Notes: a model not told the origin generated them from the sequence alone. Counted from the stretch's first letter, positions 9,818 through 21,691 are shown. The stretch is 64,000 bases of DNA from Bathynomus jamesi (GCA_023014485.1 JAJOZX010012260.1:1-64000), one strand, 5' to 3'. A program made the numbers and translations.

Positions 9818-11501
9818 AAGCTGGGCACAAACCGTTAATCGTTAATTAACGAAGTTAACTTTTTCGTTAACGATTCAACTTTTAAGTTAACTTTGAAAAT
9901 CATTATCGGACTAATTAACTTCCGTTACATTTAACTTCCGTTAACTCAAGTCCGTTAACCCAAAAAATTCATAAATAAATGTTTAAAAGTATCTATTATT
10001 TTCAGTGCTGAGCAGGTGCGCAATTAATCCGCCACTGTTAATAGTGATGAACGAATTTCCATTTCCGCAGTGCAAAATCAGGCGATATATTTGTTTCCGT
10101 CGCCACAATTTGTGTCTTACCAAATATGGTAGTTATTTATGGCATTGGTTGAGCAAAACATGGTCGACTGTAAAATCAGGCGGAAAGATTTGCCATTTGA
10201 GTTGAATGTTTCAACTTCTTTCAAGAAATATCACGAGCATTTTAAGGCACTTTCAATAATATATATGTAACAATTACAACAAATAACTACATTCGTTTCA
10301 TTTGCAGTCTGTCTCTTGCGCAACATGTTTGTGCTAGTGAATATTTAAAAATAATCGTTGTCAAGTAAGTCATGTATATTTATAATATGTCTGTGAGTAC
10401 CTTATTAGTAGTCTCCTTGATACATTTCAAGAACCATAAAACTGATCAGGTAAGATTTCAATTCTCATGTCACTTTGATGACATAAATTAAGTCAATTGA
10501 TGTCTTACAATGGGAGCGTTTTCACCTTAACCCTTTATGTCCTGGCGGTACTTCTAGGTACCACATCTTTAAAATCTCCATAATTATTTTTCTACCCAGT
10601 TGATCCTGCCGGTACTTTCAAGTCCCAATGTGAATTAGTTTCTTTACGAGATAATAGATGGCGTTGAGAAGTAAATGTAAATCTTCAGGCTTAAGGACTT
10701 GAAGTCCAAGGGCCTTGTCTACTGCAGCGCCTTGGTCGACGCACTTTTGGCAGGCATCGACAAAAGGTTTGGGCCCCTCCTGGAGGATGACGAATGCCAG
10801 CTGGCTGCTGCCTTCCATCCCAGGTTTCGCCTCATCTGGTTGGACAAGTATGACAACACCAAGGTCGCCAGGGCGAGGAAAAGCATGGAGGGTACAGTCG
10901 AGGAGGCCATGAAGCAGCAGTCCAACGAAGTGGGCAGCAACAGTGGAGGCAGCAACAACGAGGAGGAGGAGGAGGAGGATGACTTCTTCAGTGCTGTCAT
11001 CCAGACAAAAGAGCAGCAGAAGCCACAGGTCACTCAAGGGCAAGGCCCAGAACTTGGTCAAGACCTGGCTGGAGACCAACTCCAAGGACTTGCTGGCAGA
11101 TGCTGCCTTCTTGGGTGAGCAAGTGTTGGTGGACTTGTTCATCAAGTTCAACACAGCCATCCCCTCCATTGCTGCAGTGGAGCGTTTGTTCTCTATGGGC
11201 AAGGACATCCTGAGGGCCAAGAGATCATCCCTGTCTGATGAAAACTTTGATATGCTAATTTTCATGAAGGGCAACATGCATCTCATGGACAAAATGGAGA
11301 ACGAGAAGAGGGAAAATTAAATTATATATATATTGTGTTTTTCATTTTTTTTATAATAAAAGTTAACGTTAACGGTTTATCGGTAACTTCCGTTACATGT
11401 TTAACGAATTAACGGATTAGCGGTTAACGAAGTTAACTTTTTGGTTAACGGATTAGCGGTTAACGAAGTTAACTTTTTGGTTAACGGTGCCCACCACTGT
11501 A
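9818..11501 (+). mobile_element. hAT element, internally deleted
   Basis: The flanks carry aaatgacca on both sides (9809-9817, 11501-11509), consistent with the 8-bp hAT target duplication (aatgacca). The ends read CTGGGCAC (left) and GTGCCCACCACTG (right). Subterminal DNA is dense in GTTAACG/CGTTAAC repeats at both ends, typical of transposase-binding arrays. Only the C-terminal third of a transposase remains (10699-11320). Confidence 0.88.
10699..11320 (+). pseudogene. hAT transposase C-terminal (dimerisation) region
   Basis: The first frame (10699-11118) gives LLEDDECQLAAAFHPRFRLI, an acidic low-complexity stretch of glutamates, then FFSAVIQ. After a frameshift near 11035 the second frame gives KTWLETNSKDLLADAAFLG and the hallmark hAT block IPSIAAVERLFSMGKDILRA, followed by LSDENFDMLIFMKGN. 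This hydrophobic C-terminal block mediates multimerisation in hAT transposases. The N-terminal zinc finger and the catalytic core are missing. The long minus-strand frame over the same bases is a shadow. Confidence 0.88.
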
Positions 11502-11509
11502 AATGACCA

Positions 11510-12396
11510 ATCTAAAACGACCACCTAAGCTAGTGTAACTTAATGCTACCCTTATTTTTTAATTATTTCCATTTAATTATATGTTTTAAAATTAATTAAT
11601 TTTCTTAAATAATTTCATTTTTTATTAAAACTCTCCTTCCTTAAGTCGCTACTACATTCTTTCGTTGGGGTGTCTAATGTGGCTATTCATATCTGCATGT
11701 CAAAACGTAGGCAAAATTATTCTACCTTGAGGGAAGTTATTTGACAGCATGAAGTTATTTGACAGCATAAAGCTATTTGCAAATGAGATAATCTACTCTA
11801 GCCTATTCATACTGTATTGAAAACGTCGAGTAAAGGTTCCAAGCAGTATATGTTCACAGAATTCCTGTTCTTTCAAAAAACAAAGGATGATTGAGGAGAG
11901 AACTGCAGGGTAGTCGCAGTACTGGGAACTTTATAGAGTAAAACGTTTACCCACCCAGCACCATGTAATTACCACTGTTATTAATTTATCCAGCGCCTCT
12001 TTTACTTTTGTAGGCTAGGCCCTAGGGCAGGACCAGATTTCAAAATCTGCTCCAATTTCCTGGTGGCGCCAGATTTCAAAATCTGCTCCAATTTCCTGAT
12101 GGCGCCGCGCGAAGATTTTTCCGACACTCGCCCGTCGGGTGATTGTTTTAACTCAGATTACTTGAGCTCGATATGTACGACGAAAGTTTAAATTAAAATT
12201 AAAATTTTGAGATTGCATAAGACTGAAATATTTGCACAAGACTTCACAATTTGGGAAGGGATTATTTTACCAAACGTGAGAATGTCACGCCAGAATTTTT
12301 GCAGATTTTGCAGTCCAGGGGTGGGCCTACCAAGTGTTCACTGGTTTTATTAATTTATTCCTAAACAGAATCCTGAAGTCATGGCTATTTATTATA
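11510..12396. other. intergenic sequence with a 36-bp direct repeat
   Basis: No gene recognised. At about 12030-12102 a 36-bp unit (AGATTTCAAAATCTGCTCCA...) ending GGCGCC occurs twice in tandem with one mismatch. The unit itself begins with a small palindrome, GATTTCAAAATC. Confidence 0.65.
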
Positions 12397-12991
12397 CAGG
12401 GTGTCTCAAAAGTCACTATCTATTTCGGTGACATTAGATGTTTTTTTTAAAAATGCTATGCTGGCATAAAGATATGTACTTCTGGTGCAAATTTGTGTAT
12501 TTAAAAAAAGTTAATTGGTTTATTATCTTGACATGCTTAAACAATTCCTCGAACCTCAACTTCTTACAGATGGCATTCTTGACACAGTAGTTTTTCAGCA
12601 GGATGGAGCACCGTGCCATTATGCAATAATGGGCAGCACGTTCACCCGATTTAACACCATTAGATTGTTTCGCCTGGGGTTTCATTAAGTCTAAGGTGTA
12701 CAGTCACTGTACACTGGTAGAAGAATTAGTGATGTAGCCGAACTTTGAAATTGTATTACCGATGCAGTTCAGAAAATAACACCTCAAATGCTGGAAAGTG
12801 TGTTCCGGGAAACAACTTATCGCTTTGAGCTCTGTAGAGACACTGATGGTCGCCATGTGGAGACAGATAAATAAATAGCACTAATTCTTTGTGGCACTTA
12901 CTTTGAAATAAATATATTTTTCATGTCTTAAACCAGTTTTTCGTAATTCCCATTATTTTTCAAAATAGATAGTGACTTTTGAGACACCCTG
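12397..12991 (+). mobile_element. short DD41D-type mariner element
   Basis: Inverted ends CAGGGTGTCTCAAAAGTCAC (left) and its complement (right) are flanked by TA. Inside, plus-strand fragments read VVFQQDGAPCHYA (second catalytic Asp) and, in a shifted frame, DLTPLDCFAWGFIKSKVYS (third Asp). The N-terminal half is deleted and the reading frame is broken, so this 595-bp copy is non-autonomous. Confidence 0.88.
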
Positions 12992-12993
12992 TA

Positions 12994-14015
12994 TAATTCA
13001 GACACAAATTCGTGTTTTTCTCGATCATTTTTTCTCCTCTTTTCAGTGGTGATATTCAGTTCCCATGCAAATGTGTTTCTGGAGTTAACCCTTCTTCCCC
13101 CTAGAATACTGAACCCCCAACAAAAGTGAGCAGAGCTTTGAAGAGGAGGAAAAATGTGGGGTTAAAATGCACAAAAAAAAACCTAACCCTAGCTCAATAG
13201 CTAAATTGTCCTTCCCATTAAAGTTTGTGATAATGTCCAGATAGCTGAGGGTACACCCATCACACTCCATGGTACTGACAAAATGTAGGAGAGACGGCGT
13301 CTCCAGCACACACAAAGGAAGAAAGAATGACAGTGATTGGTTGATATTTTGTATTGTGTTTGGTTTCTCATTGCATGATTAAATAGTCAGGTCATTGGCC
13401 AAAAAAGTACAGAACATAACTAAAAATTGAGCATTTGCACAAGAATGACTGTCATATTTGAAATCATTATCAAAAACTGGTCTGTAAAAGTATAGTTAAT
13501 TATCTGGAGCCAGGAGCAGTCCTCTTTTGTATATTAGCCCTTTTTTTTTATCACTGCTTTTTGGAACTTCCAGAATTTGTTCTACATGCCTTCAATCAAA
13601 AATGAGTTGAGAAGCTCTTGAATACAGGAATATTGAATGAAATGCTAAATACAGAAAACTGAATGAAAGTTCCAGAAGCATTCACACTGTCAACAGAATT
13701 CCAAAAACAAAAATGCTTTAGGATCAGGAATTCCACAAAAAAATACACATTACACTTTAAATGGCTGTATAAGCTTAGCAGAATTAATACCAAGTTTAAC
13801 TAAACACTAGTGTTCATAAAGTCAATCTGTTGAGTCTTTATATCCATCACTTAAATTTTGTATTAACTAGTCTGTAGTATTAACTCATTATAGTATATAG
13901 CCTATATAATATATAAACTATTCAGTTTAGCTTACTGTAAGATGGAATGACTTTGGACACAATTATTATTATTATTGGTAAATCTTAAGGAAATGTCATC
14001 ACCTACAATAACTTG
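12994..14015. other. AT-rich intergenic sequence
   Basis: No recognisable gene or repeat family. Short open frames do not resemble known proteins. Confidence 0.5.
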
Positions 14016-14095
14016 CCTTGGTTAACCTTGGTTTTGCTTCCACCTGAAATGGTCAATCTGACGAAGGTCAAGCTTGTCACTCCACCTTAGGCCTA
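14016..14095 (-). mobile_element. SINE tail fragment
   Basis: Reverse complement of the composite SINE 3' end: CTTGGTTTTGCTTCC, then TCTGACGAAGGTCAAGCTTG. Heads are missing. Confidence 0.8.
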
Positions 14096-14229
14096 CATAT
14101 TTATAACATATTTGCACAAAAAAAACAGTACAATACTCCTGAAAAAAGTGTTATATTATGTAGATTACAGCTGTATAGCTAGTTATTTTTTCAAATTCAA
14201 GTGGACATCTTAAGATTAACCTTTATATA

Positions 14230-14267
<38 letters not shown>

Positions 14268-14274
14268 GCCTATA

Positions 14275-14470
14275 CAGTAGGCTCGCTGTATTTTGTGATT
14301 TTTATAATGATTTTTGTACTTTGTGAACCCCTAAATTACTACCGTACCTTTTTTTAAATAGGTACTTTGTGAGTGAAGTTCACAATGTATTTTAAAAAGA
14401 AGGTAGTAATTTAGGGGTTTGTGAAGTACAAAAGTCATTATAATAAATCATTAAATATCATGAGCCTACT
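14275..14470. mobile_element. palindromic MITE in a TA repeat
   Basis: About 65-bp imperfect inverted arms: the left starts AGTAGGCTCGCTG, and the right ends with the complement of AGTAGGCTCATGA. The arms share ACCCCTAAATTACTACC. It is flanked by TA and long TA tracts, suggesting a mariner-like TA-targeting foldback element. Confidence 0.75.
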
Positions 14471-15275
14471 ATATATATATATTTTTTTTTCCTTTTTAGG
14501 ACTAGTACGGCAACTTACTACTGACAGGCCTATTGAAAAAATGTAAGACTTGGAAGGAAATTTAATAGTTTTAAGCCAATAGATATAATAAAATGGTGGA
14601 ATTTTCATATATAACTGTTCAATAAATTCAAATAAAATAAACTTTAGCCACTTCAAGTTAAAGAACTGGAATAGCTACCTTAAATTACCAAAAACTTTTA
14701 ATTATGAAAAAGTTAAACAAAATGTTGAGGGATGTAAAGTCATAAAAGAACTTAATTTTATTTATCTTTTTTTGTCACTGTTGTGGTTGCTGCTGTTATA
14801 AATAATTTATCTGTATGACTAAATCATGTTACCAATTTTCCTCTGTATGGTATGTACAGTTTCGGAAGAAAATTTAACTGCAAACAAAGTTTCTGAAAAG
14901 TATAAAAAATTCTTCATTATTAATAATGATTTTTTTTTTTTTTTAATTTCAAATTAGTCATCAAAGAAATGAAAGTCATTGAAAAACAGCATTAGCTACT
15001 AATTATTAAATTTTATATTTTTTAGAATTTTTTTTTTGGTTTTGTTTGTTAACAAGGTGAATTTTTTTCCAAAATTGTATATTGGTCAAAGTTAAACTAT
15101 CTCTTAATTTCCGAGTTGTGAACTTAAACATTTTATCAGTAGTCAGAGATGGTGTATGATTGATGTACAGTAATAGTAGACTTAAAATTATGAAGGTAAT
15201 ATTCCAGAATCCAGATGCAGTTCAGAAATAAAGTTCCTAATTAGCCTACTAACTTAACCAACCTAACTTCTAGAG
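14471..15275. other. AT-rich sequence
   Basis: Homopolymer-rich, no gene or repeat family recognised. Confidence 0.5.
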
Positions 15276-15472
15276 CAGTGATTCCCAACCTCGGGTCCTG
15301 ACCCAAATCATGGTCATGAGGGTCCTCAAGTAGGGTCATGAAGAGTCACTATATTCACCATTTCTTAATTCAATTTATATACATATTGAAATTTTATCAT
15401 AAGCCTGAGGTTCAGGAGGTCCTGTTGGTGGTCAATTTAGGGTTGCAGCAAAAAACAGTTTGGGAACCACTG
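15276..15472. mobile_element. hAT MITE
   Basis: Ends CAGTGATTCCCAACCTCGGG and complement of CAGTGGTTCCCAAAC. Flanking 8-mers ttctagag and ctctagag match at 7 of 8. Resembles the CAGTGGTTCTTAACC MITE at 23971. Confidence 0.88.
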
Positions 15473-15994
15473 CTCTAGAGCCTAATCTAACTTAACATAT
15501 TAAAGTCTACTAATCTATTATGAACTCTGTCTCCAAACTGTGTGTAGATTCTGGAATTTTGCCATTGCAAATTTTAATGCACCACTTTGGTTACTACAAT
15601 TTTGTAAATTAATCTAAGGGGCATAGGCCTGGTTTATAGAATGAATGTGCTTGAAAGTAAAAATATAATTTTCTTAATAGCATTAAAGTAGGTCTAACTT
15701 TTTATAGAATATTTTCCATTTTAGCTAATCAAACAACAGAAACAAATATTAATGTATTATTTTAATTTTTGCTTCTCTTGAAAGAATTCATTATTATTAT
15801 TATTATTATTATTATTTATAGGTAATATTAATATGGAATCATCTAAGATACCTAATTTTTAAATTTAAAGTGTTCTTTTGTGAGGTGATTGAAAGTTACA
15901 AATTATCCAATAGGTTTTATGGTGTATCATCATCATGCAAATTATTTTTTAAAAAATCAATATTAACATGTTTTTTTAATTTTAATATGTAACA

Positions 15995-16102
15995 CCTTAG
16001 TAAAACCTTAGTTTTGCTTCTACCCAAATACGTTCATTCTGATGAAAGTCAAGCTTTTCGCTCTACCTTAGATTTATAGCTTAATGTGAAATCCAAACTA
16101 TA
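15995..16102 (-). mobile_element. SINE tail fragment
   Basis: Minus-strand copy of the composite SINE tail: TAGTTTTGCTTCTACCC, then TCATTCTGATGAAAGTCAAG and the GGATTT/AAATCC segment of the second head. More diverged than the other copies. Confidence 0.7.
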
Positions 16103-16521
16103 ATCCATTCTTATTTTTGCATCTAATGAAAGTATGGATATGCCCAAATTTGTATGAAAATTTAAGATTTTTAAAACTTGTTTGTCAGTTGTAAACTTTA
16201 TGAAGACATTTTTTAACTTTTAATTTAAATTTAATTGTATTAGTTAAAATCTTATGTTATTGCATTTCTATTTTTATTTCAATTATTATCATCATCATAA
16301 TAATAATAATAGCTAGTGTTCAAAAGAAAGGTGCAGTGAAAATATTACTCATACCTTAAAAAATTGTTACTTTTCTCATGATATTGTAGCTGTATTGCTA
16401 GCTTGATAAATACAGGCAATACCTATAGGCTGTAACTAATTAGGCTCATAACTCATAACTTTTATAAAATATTTCATAGGGATAATTTCTTTTAAAGTGT
16501 TTTGTTTCTCTTTAAACAGAC

Positions 16522-17025
16522 ATGGAGGATTTTTCTTATAAAACAAGAACCCAAGGAGCAGTTGGCAGTGAGCGAATGCAACTGCTGAGTATCATAGCAC
16601 ACTATTGGGATGAACTCGAGCGATATGAAAATGAAGGTGGAACTCAGAGACAGAAGTGGGACTTGTGGGAAACAATCGCTTCTGAATTTAATAATCATCC
16701 AAGTGTATCTGTTATTCGAACTCCTCTTCAAGTGAAAACTTTGTTTAAAAATATGAAAACAAAGGCTAGAAAATATAGACTTAGATTAGATGAATCAAAA
16801 GCCTCTGGTGTAATTATAGAACCAGACCCCATTTCGGAAACAGTATTGAAACTCAATAAATACCAGAGTAGAGAATCCCTAATGGCTGTATTAGAACCTC
16901 TAAAAAACCTATACTATCTCAGTAGAAAAACATCAATACCATTACCAGTGTTAAGTGAAGATGATCAAGGCAATAGTTTTGTACTTAACTCTACAGTTTC
17001 CTCAGTTTCATCAGAATTAACGAAA
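16522..17025 (+). CDS. Myb/SANT-like DNA-binding protein, N-terminal coding exon
   Basis: Probable first coding exon of the only host-like gene in the window. It begins two bases after a good splice acceptor (tttctctttaaacag). Residues about 15-90 form a Myb/SANT-like domain with tryptophans at 29, 46 and 49 and the stretch ETIASEFNNHPSVSVIRT, similar in layout to MSANTD3/4-type and transposon-derived MADF/Myb proteins. Such domains bind DNA, so a nuclear role is likely. The coding frame runs K168 into GTAGGT, a plausible donor; reading through gives only five more residues and a stop. The exon ends in phase 0 and joins in frame to 25233-26048. The exact orthologue is not recognised. Confidence 0.75.
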
Positions 17026-17399
17026 GTAGGTTTTATCACTTAGATTTAAGTTAATTTCAATGTAGTTTTACTCTTGTAATTAAGGTTAATTCAACACCCA
17101 TTTGAAATGTAGGCACCTTCCTGTAACAGAGCATGGGGAAGTAAATCAATATGTAGTAATTTGCCTAATGTGAATTTGTGACATGCATGACAAGAAACAT
17201 GGAAGAATGTGATTGATGAATAGGTCTCAAGATCCTTGTTTTCACTTCACTTAATATAGATTTAAACACTAGGCTCAGTCACTGTTTTCAGTGAAAGGTT
17301 GCACTGACCTTTATTCTTAGTGAAAATGAAGCTAGATGTGGCTATGCAGACTAGTTATGTCTCTGACCAAGTAAATTTGGAGGGGGCCATACTGTATTG

Positions 17400-17690
17400 C
17401 ACTTGTCTGTTCAACACATTTTGTCCATACTTTATTTTTGAACCACTCAGTATATATTGATGAAACTTCATATGCATATGGATCATCACCAGATGATGTG
17501 TCATGAGCAAGAATCAGGTCTGCATCAAAGGTTAAATGGAGCTTTTTCATGTCAGTGCCATAAATTTTGAACTACTCAACAAAGTTGATGAAGCTTCATG
17601 CACATATGTATCATCACAGGACAATGTGCTATGACCAAGAATCAGGTTCTTGCACCACTGGTCAAGGTCAAATATAGGTTGGGACACTGA
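17400..17690. repeat. diverged tandem duplication
   Basis: Two blocks about 127 bp apart share ATTTTGAAC(C/T)ACTCA, TTGATGAA(A/G)CTTCAT, ATCATCAC and CAAGAATCAGGT. Non-coding, origin unknown. Confidence 0.7.
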
Positions 17691-17811
17691 TGTCTTTCCA
17701 ACATAGTTCTTGTTCGTGCAGGGCTAATTGGTCACTGATATGAAGGTGTGTCATACCCAACCCATGACAAATGCAAAATGGGATTTTAATAAGCAAGGTC
17801 ATATATACACC

Positions 17812-19372
17812 TTACCTTACAAAGGTTCCGCGCGATGATTTCTCACTTCGCGAAGGTCAAGCTTGTCGCCCCTCCTCTCGAGTTGGCCTGGTGAAGTAGT
17901 GAGTTGGATTCTTGCGCTCTCCACCTCACATAGCCAGGTACGCCCGGCTCATCGGGGATTGTTCTGAGCCAGGCGTCTAGTCTTCTTTTGAAGATTTCCA
18001 CTGCAACTCCCTTCGTGTTTCTTATGTCTTTGGGCAACTGATTAAACAGTTTTGGTCCTCTCACTACAAAACTATTTTCTTTCAGGGTTAAGGATGTTCC
18101 CTGTCTCGCCTTCAATTGGGAATACGACACAGTCTACCGCTTCTACTTTCCACCGTTGTTTGGGGAGTTATGGGATTCAGAGTAAGATTAGGGACTAGTT
18201 TCTCCATTATTTTCCAAGTGTAAATAATGGTGTATATATCTCTTCTCCTTTCCAGTGAATATAGGTCTAGTTCTCGTAACCTTTCCCAGTAATTTAGTTC
18301 TTTGCACCCACTGATCTTGGCTGTGAAGCTTCTTTGGATCCCCTCCAGCTGTCTAATGTCTTCTTTTTTATACGGGGATGTTAGGACCGAGCAGTATTCC
18401 AATTTGGGTATTATCAGGGTTTTCAGTAGAGGAATCATTACATTCCTATCCCTTCGTTTAAAGGTTCTCAATATCTGACCCGTTATTCTCTTTGCTCTGT
18501 TTACTGCTATTTTATTCTGTGTTTCAAATTTCGCATCATCTGTCATTACAACCCCTAAATCTTTTGCTCTGGAATTTCTCTGAATTTGGGGTATAATATT
18601 CCATGGACTTTAGGTCTCCTCTTTTTCCGTACCGTAATAGCCGAAATTTCTCGGTGTTAAACTTCATATTGTCATCTTCCGTCCACTTGTAGATTTTGTT
18701 TATGTCGGTTTGTAGAGATCCTATGTCTTCTGGGTTTCTTATTTTTCTACTGATCTTTGCGTCATCCGCAAAGGATGTTACTGTGCTGTCTCTGGTAACG
18801 TCCTCATCTATGTCAGTTAGCATGATTATGAAGAGTAGTGGAGCTAATACTGTTCCTTGTGGTACCGAGCTGAGGGTACCACAAGGAACAGTATTAGCTC
18901 CACTACTCTTCATAATCATGCTAACTGACATAGATGAGGACGTTACCAGAGACAGCACAGTAACATCCTTTGCGGATGACGCAAAGATCAGTAGAAAAAT
19001 AAGAAACCCAGAAGACTAGTCCCTATTCTGATGAAGATACTCCTTGTACTGTAAGACTTGCCTCCGCTCACGAAGGAAATTATATATCCATTTCCCTACT
19101 TTTCCTGTTATTCCCATATATTTCAGTTTATGTATTATGATTCCGTGGTCACACTTGTCGAACGCTTTAGCAAAGTCTGTGTATAGTACATCATAGTTTT
19201 CATTACTTTCAGGTGAATCAATAATGTTGTTGTAGTGTTCCATTAGTTGTGATAGGCATGATCTGCCTGACCGAAACCCGTGTTGGTTATCATTGAATTT
19301 TTTCTGAGTTTCCAAAAAGTCAGATTTTCTGTAACTATTCTTTCAAATATTTCAGTGAGATGAGATGTAAGC
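17812..19372 (-). mobile_element. non-LTR retrotransposon fragment (RT and C-terminal region)
   Basis: Minus-strand pieces in order are: RT fingers/palm with HGFRSGRSCLSQLMEHYN and the catalytic LYTDFAKAFDKCDHGIII; VPQGTVLAPLLFI; SFADDAK (second catalytic pair, FADD); FNTEKFRLLRYG; the thumb-side block EYCSVLTSPYKKEDIRQLEG; LNYWERLRELDLYSLERRRD; and the C-terminal KLFNQLPKDIRN...EPGVPGY. Several frameshifts and a 142-bp inverted duplication break it. There is no endonuclease, so it is 5'-truncated. Its 3' end (GACAAGCTTGACCTTCG) matches the composite SINE tail. Confidence 0.88.
18725..19016. repeat. 142-bp perfect inverted repeat inside the LINE
   Basis: Arms 18725-18866 and 18875-19016 with an 8-bp spacer (gagctgag). 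By eye the arms are identical. They cover the VPQGTVLAPLL to FADD part of the RT, so the same peptide can be read on both strands. Confidence 0.9.
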
Positions 19373-19387
19373 GACAATATAAATATT

Positions 19388-19395
19388 ATATATAT

Positions 19396-19439
<44 letters not shown>
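19388..19439. repeat. (TA)n microsatellite
   Basis: Nearly pure TA dinucleotide tract. Confidence 0.95.
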
Positions 19440-19441
<2 letters not shown>

Positions 19442-19520
19442 GCAAACCCACAAGGGAAAAAATTATTCCAAGGCGTTTCGTGTATTCAGCAATACACTTC
19501 TTCAGGGAATACACAAAAGG
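19440..19520 (-). mobile_element. Penelope-like terminal motif (hammerhead-like core)
   Basis: On the minus strand, CTGAAGA is followed by a GTGTATT/AATACAC hairpin and GAAACGCC. Related motif pairs occur at 42.1 and 47.9 kb. CUGANGA...GAAA cores of this kind are known in the terminal repeats of Penelope-like elements. One extra base precedes the hairpin, so it is not a textbook hammerhead. Confidence 0.4.
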
Positions 19521-19633
19521 ACTTTGAATCATGTTTTCTGTTTCTTTTTCCTTGTGAATTTACATCATTCATTTCACATGTTTAAGTGTGAAATTCATCT
19601 CCTATATACATACATATGTACGTATGTATATAT

Positions 19634-19922
19634 GCGCCACGGTGGTGTAGTGGTTAGCGTCGTTGACTACGAATCCATCGGCTCCGGGATTGAGACCCGA
19701 TGACAGCAGGCGGCTCACGGCAAAACCCAGCTGTTCATCCTTCCACACAATAAAAAATTGGTTGGTAGATAAATGAGTACCCTGGGTATTCTTGTGGTTA
19801 AGACGCTGTACTGCTGGTGGGGCGTGGCTCGGATTCCACGTTAAGCTGTGGATCTAAGGTGGCGTGACAAGCTTGACCTTCATCAGAATGAACAATTCGG
19901 GCGGAAGCAAAACCAAGGTTAA
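19634..19922 (+). mobile_element. composite SINE with two tRNA-like heads (copy 2)
   Basis: Best-preserved copy. The first head has GTAGTGGTTAGCGTCG and B-box-like GATTGAGACCCGATG; the second has TTGTGGTTAAGACGC and GGCTCGGATTCCACG. The tail ends GGCGGAAGCAAAACCAAGG. The 3' end abuts LINE ORF1 sequence. Confidence 0.85.
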
Positions 19923-20049
19923 ACTATGAGGCACACGACAAGGAAAATTGAAAGTTATTTGAAGACCATGTTTTTAACAATAAACTCATCAGGGAATGAA
20001 AGGAAAAGGCAAGAAACGGAAATATTTGGTAAAGGAAGTGATGAATCTT

Positions 20050-21691
20050 AAAATAACGAGAGACGTAATCGGACGAGACTTAAAAGTGTGAACAGAAAAA
20101 CAAGTGCCGACGAAACTGGGGGCGGGTTAAGGAAGGGGTGGTCAAAGAACGGATGAAAAGAGAGGGAGGGGAATGCGAGAATGGGGGTACGAAGCGAGGC
20201 GGGGTGGATCCGATTTCTGGGGTGGGGGTGGAGGAGAGAATGTCGGGGGCATCGGGAAGTCAAGGAGGGAGCGGGGCGATGGAGAAGGGTTGATGGGGTG
20301 GATGTCAGCTTGAACTTGAAGTTCAGAAGCTGCATGATCGCCATCAGGATTGGAGGAGGGAAGGGGACGGTCGCAAAGGGAAACGGGGGAACTCGGAGGA
20401 GACGGCAAAACGAAAGGGATCATTGAAGGCGAGAGGGATATAGGAATGAGAGAGAGGATGAGATGACGGGAGACCTGAACGAGGAAGCGGTTTCTGATAT
20501 ATGTGCTGAAATGTCAGCAAGCGTTTCGGGACGATGGGTAAGCGAACTAGATGCTACTGTGGTGGAACGGTGGAATTGGAAGTTCTGGGAGTACGGACAA
20601 ATGGAGAAGAGAACACAGGGGACGAAGACGACGAAAAGGTTGATAGGGGAACGGGCAGATGAGGCTTGATATGGCCTAGAACGAAAGGATGAGGAAGAGG
20701 ACGGTACAGATGTAACCAAAGTTCGAGGCAAACGGGAGGTTGCAGGGCGGGAAGGGCGCATAGCCTGAGCGAAGGTAAGATCTGAACGAACGAATCGGGA
20801 TCCAACACGGGCCCTCGTCTCCTGGAAGCTGACCCTGTCAGACTCTCGTACTGACAGGACCTCTCACACAAATAAATAGGTCGGACAGGAGGAAGAGGCG
20901 GCGGCGGCGTCGTAATCTCCACAATTGGCACAACAGGAACCATGCGTCGGAGATGCGCAATTAACACAAATACCAGGGAAACTTCGACACGTCTTACTGA
21001 CGTGTCCGAACCTCTGGCATGTAAAACACCCGCGTGGTCTAGGGATATATCGACGGACCGGAAATCGGAGATAACAGGCCCTAATTTTCTTGGGTGACTG
21101 GGAACTGACAAAAATCATGATCAATAAAGGAGATGGAGCTCTTGCCCCTTGGACCATACGTTGTGTGTGTGGGGTGGGGTAACAGAAGTCACCTGAGAAG
21201 AAAGGCGGGCGGGCGAGAAGATCCAACTCATAGTATTTCAAAAGACGGGGAGCATGAACTACACTCGTACTCGTGTTAAAGGAAGAGCGGGGTGGCAGTC
21301 CATGGGAGCAGAAGCCAGGGTCGAGAGGGACGAAACTTTTTGGTACTGGGCCTTGGAGTAGATTTCTACAATAAGAGAGCCATCGTTCTTGGGCCACAGC
21401 TATCGGGAATTGCCACAACGGGAAGTGAAGTCATTATATACCTCAAAAACGTCCCACTGTGAGAGGGGAGGAGAGGCTGAAGAATGGAGAGTCAGAGCCG
21501 TCGGCCCCTACGAAAGGGTCAAGAGGCTTGCGGGAATGAGATGTACGAGAAGTCTTAGAATGAGGAGAACGCGAGTTTTCCGCAGCCACACGGGGGACGA
21601 CCCCCTCAAGACGCGGTCTTCCAGTGATAGAGGGCTTGATCGCCCACCACCCAAGTGCCAGGAAAAAAAAGTTAATTGTATCCATCAGCAT
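20050..21691 (-). pseudogene. LINE ORF1 (Gag-like, zinc knuckles)
   Basis: The minus-strand frame 20864-21418 encodes ARAPSPLLIMIFVSSQSP, the arginine-rich VRRYIPRPRG, and a zinc-knuckle series CFTCQRFGHVSKTC, CVNCASPTHGSC, CANCGD. This is the nucleic-acid-binding ORF1 protein of jockey/I-type non-LTR retrotransposons, which coats the RNA. The N-terminal part is in another frame (21443-21691) and the serine/proline-rich C-terminal part continues through frames at 20420-20761 and 20048-20423. Frameshifts make it a pseudogene. No ORF2 follows; it is cut off near the SINE at 19.9 kb. Orientation is opposite to the predicted host gene. Confidence 0.82.

Noticed and set aside
10525..10545. Possible piggyBac left end (TTAACCCTTTATGTCC)
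   Set aside because: No matching inverted end or second TTAA boundary could be found nearby.
10590..10620. Similarity to the 5' end of 18S rRNA (GTTGATCCTGCC)
   Set aside because: Only about 12 bases match exactly and the downstream sequence is unrelated.
10618..11292. 224-codon minus-strand ORF
   Set aside because: Antisense shadow of the hAT C-terminal coding region; its leucine runs mirror the glutamate codons of the plus strand.
17026..17043. Short C-terminal end VGFIT of the Myb/SANT exon as the true protein end
   Set aside because: Possible by intron retention, but the GTAGGT donor and the phase-matched coiled-coil exon give a more usual architecture.
18696..19019. Plus-strand RT ORF
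   Set aside because: It is the inverted copy of the minus-strand LINE segment created by the 142-bp palindrome.
19634..19705. Functional tRNA gene
   Set aside because: The A and B boxes are present but no full cloverleaf; the sequence is repeated as part of a dispersed SINE.
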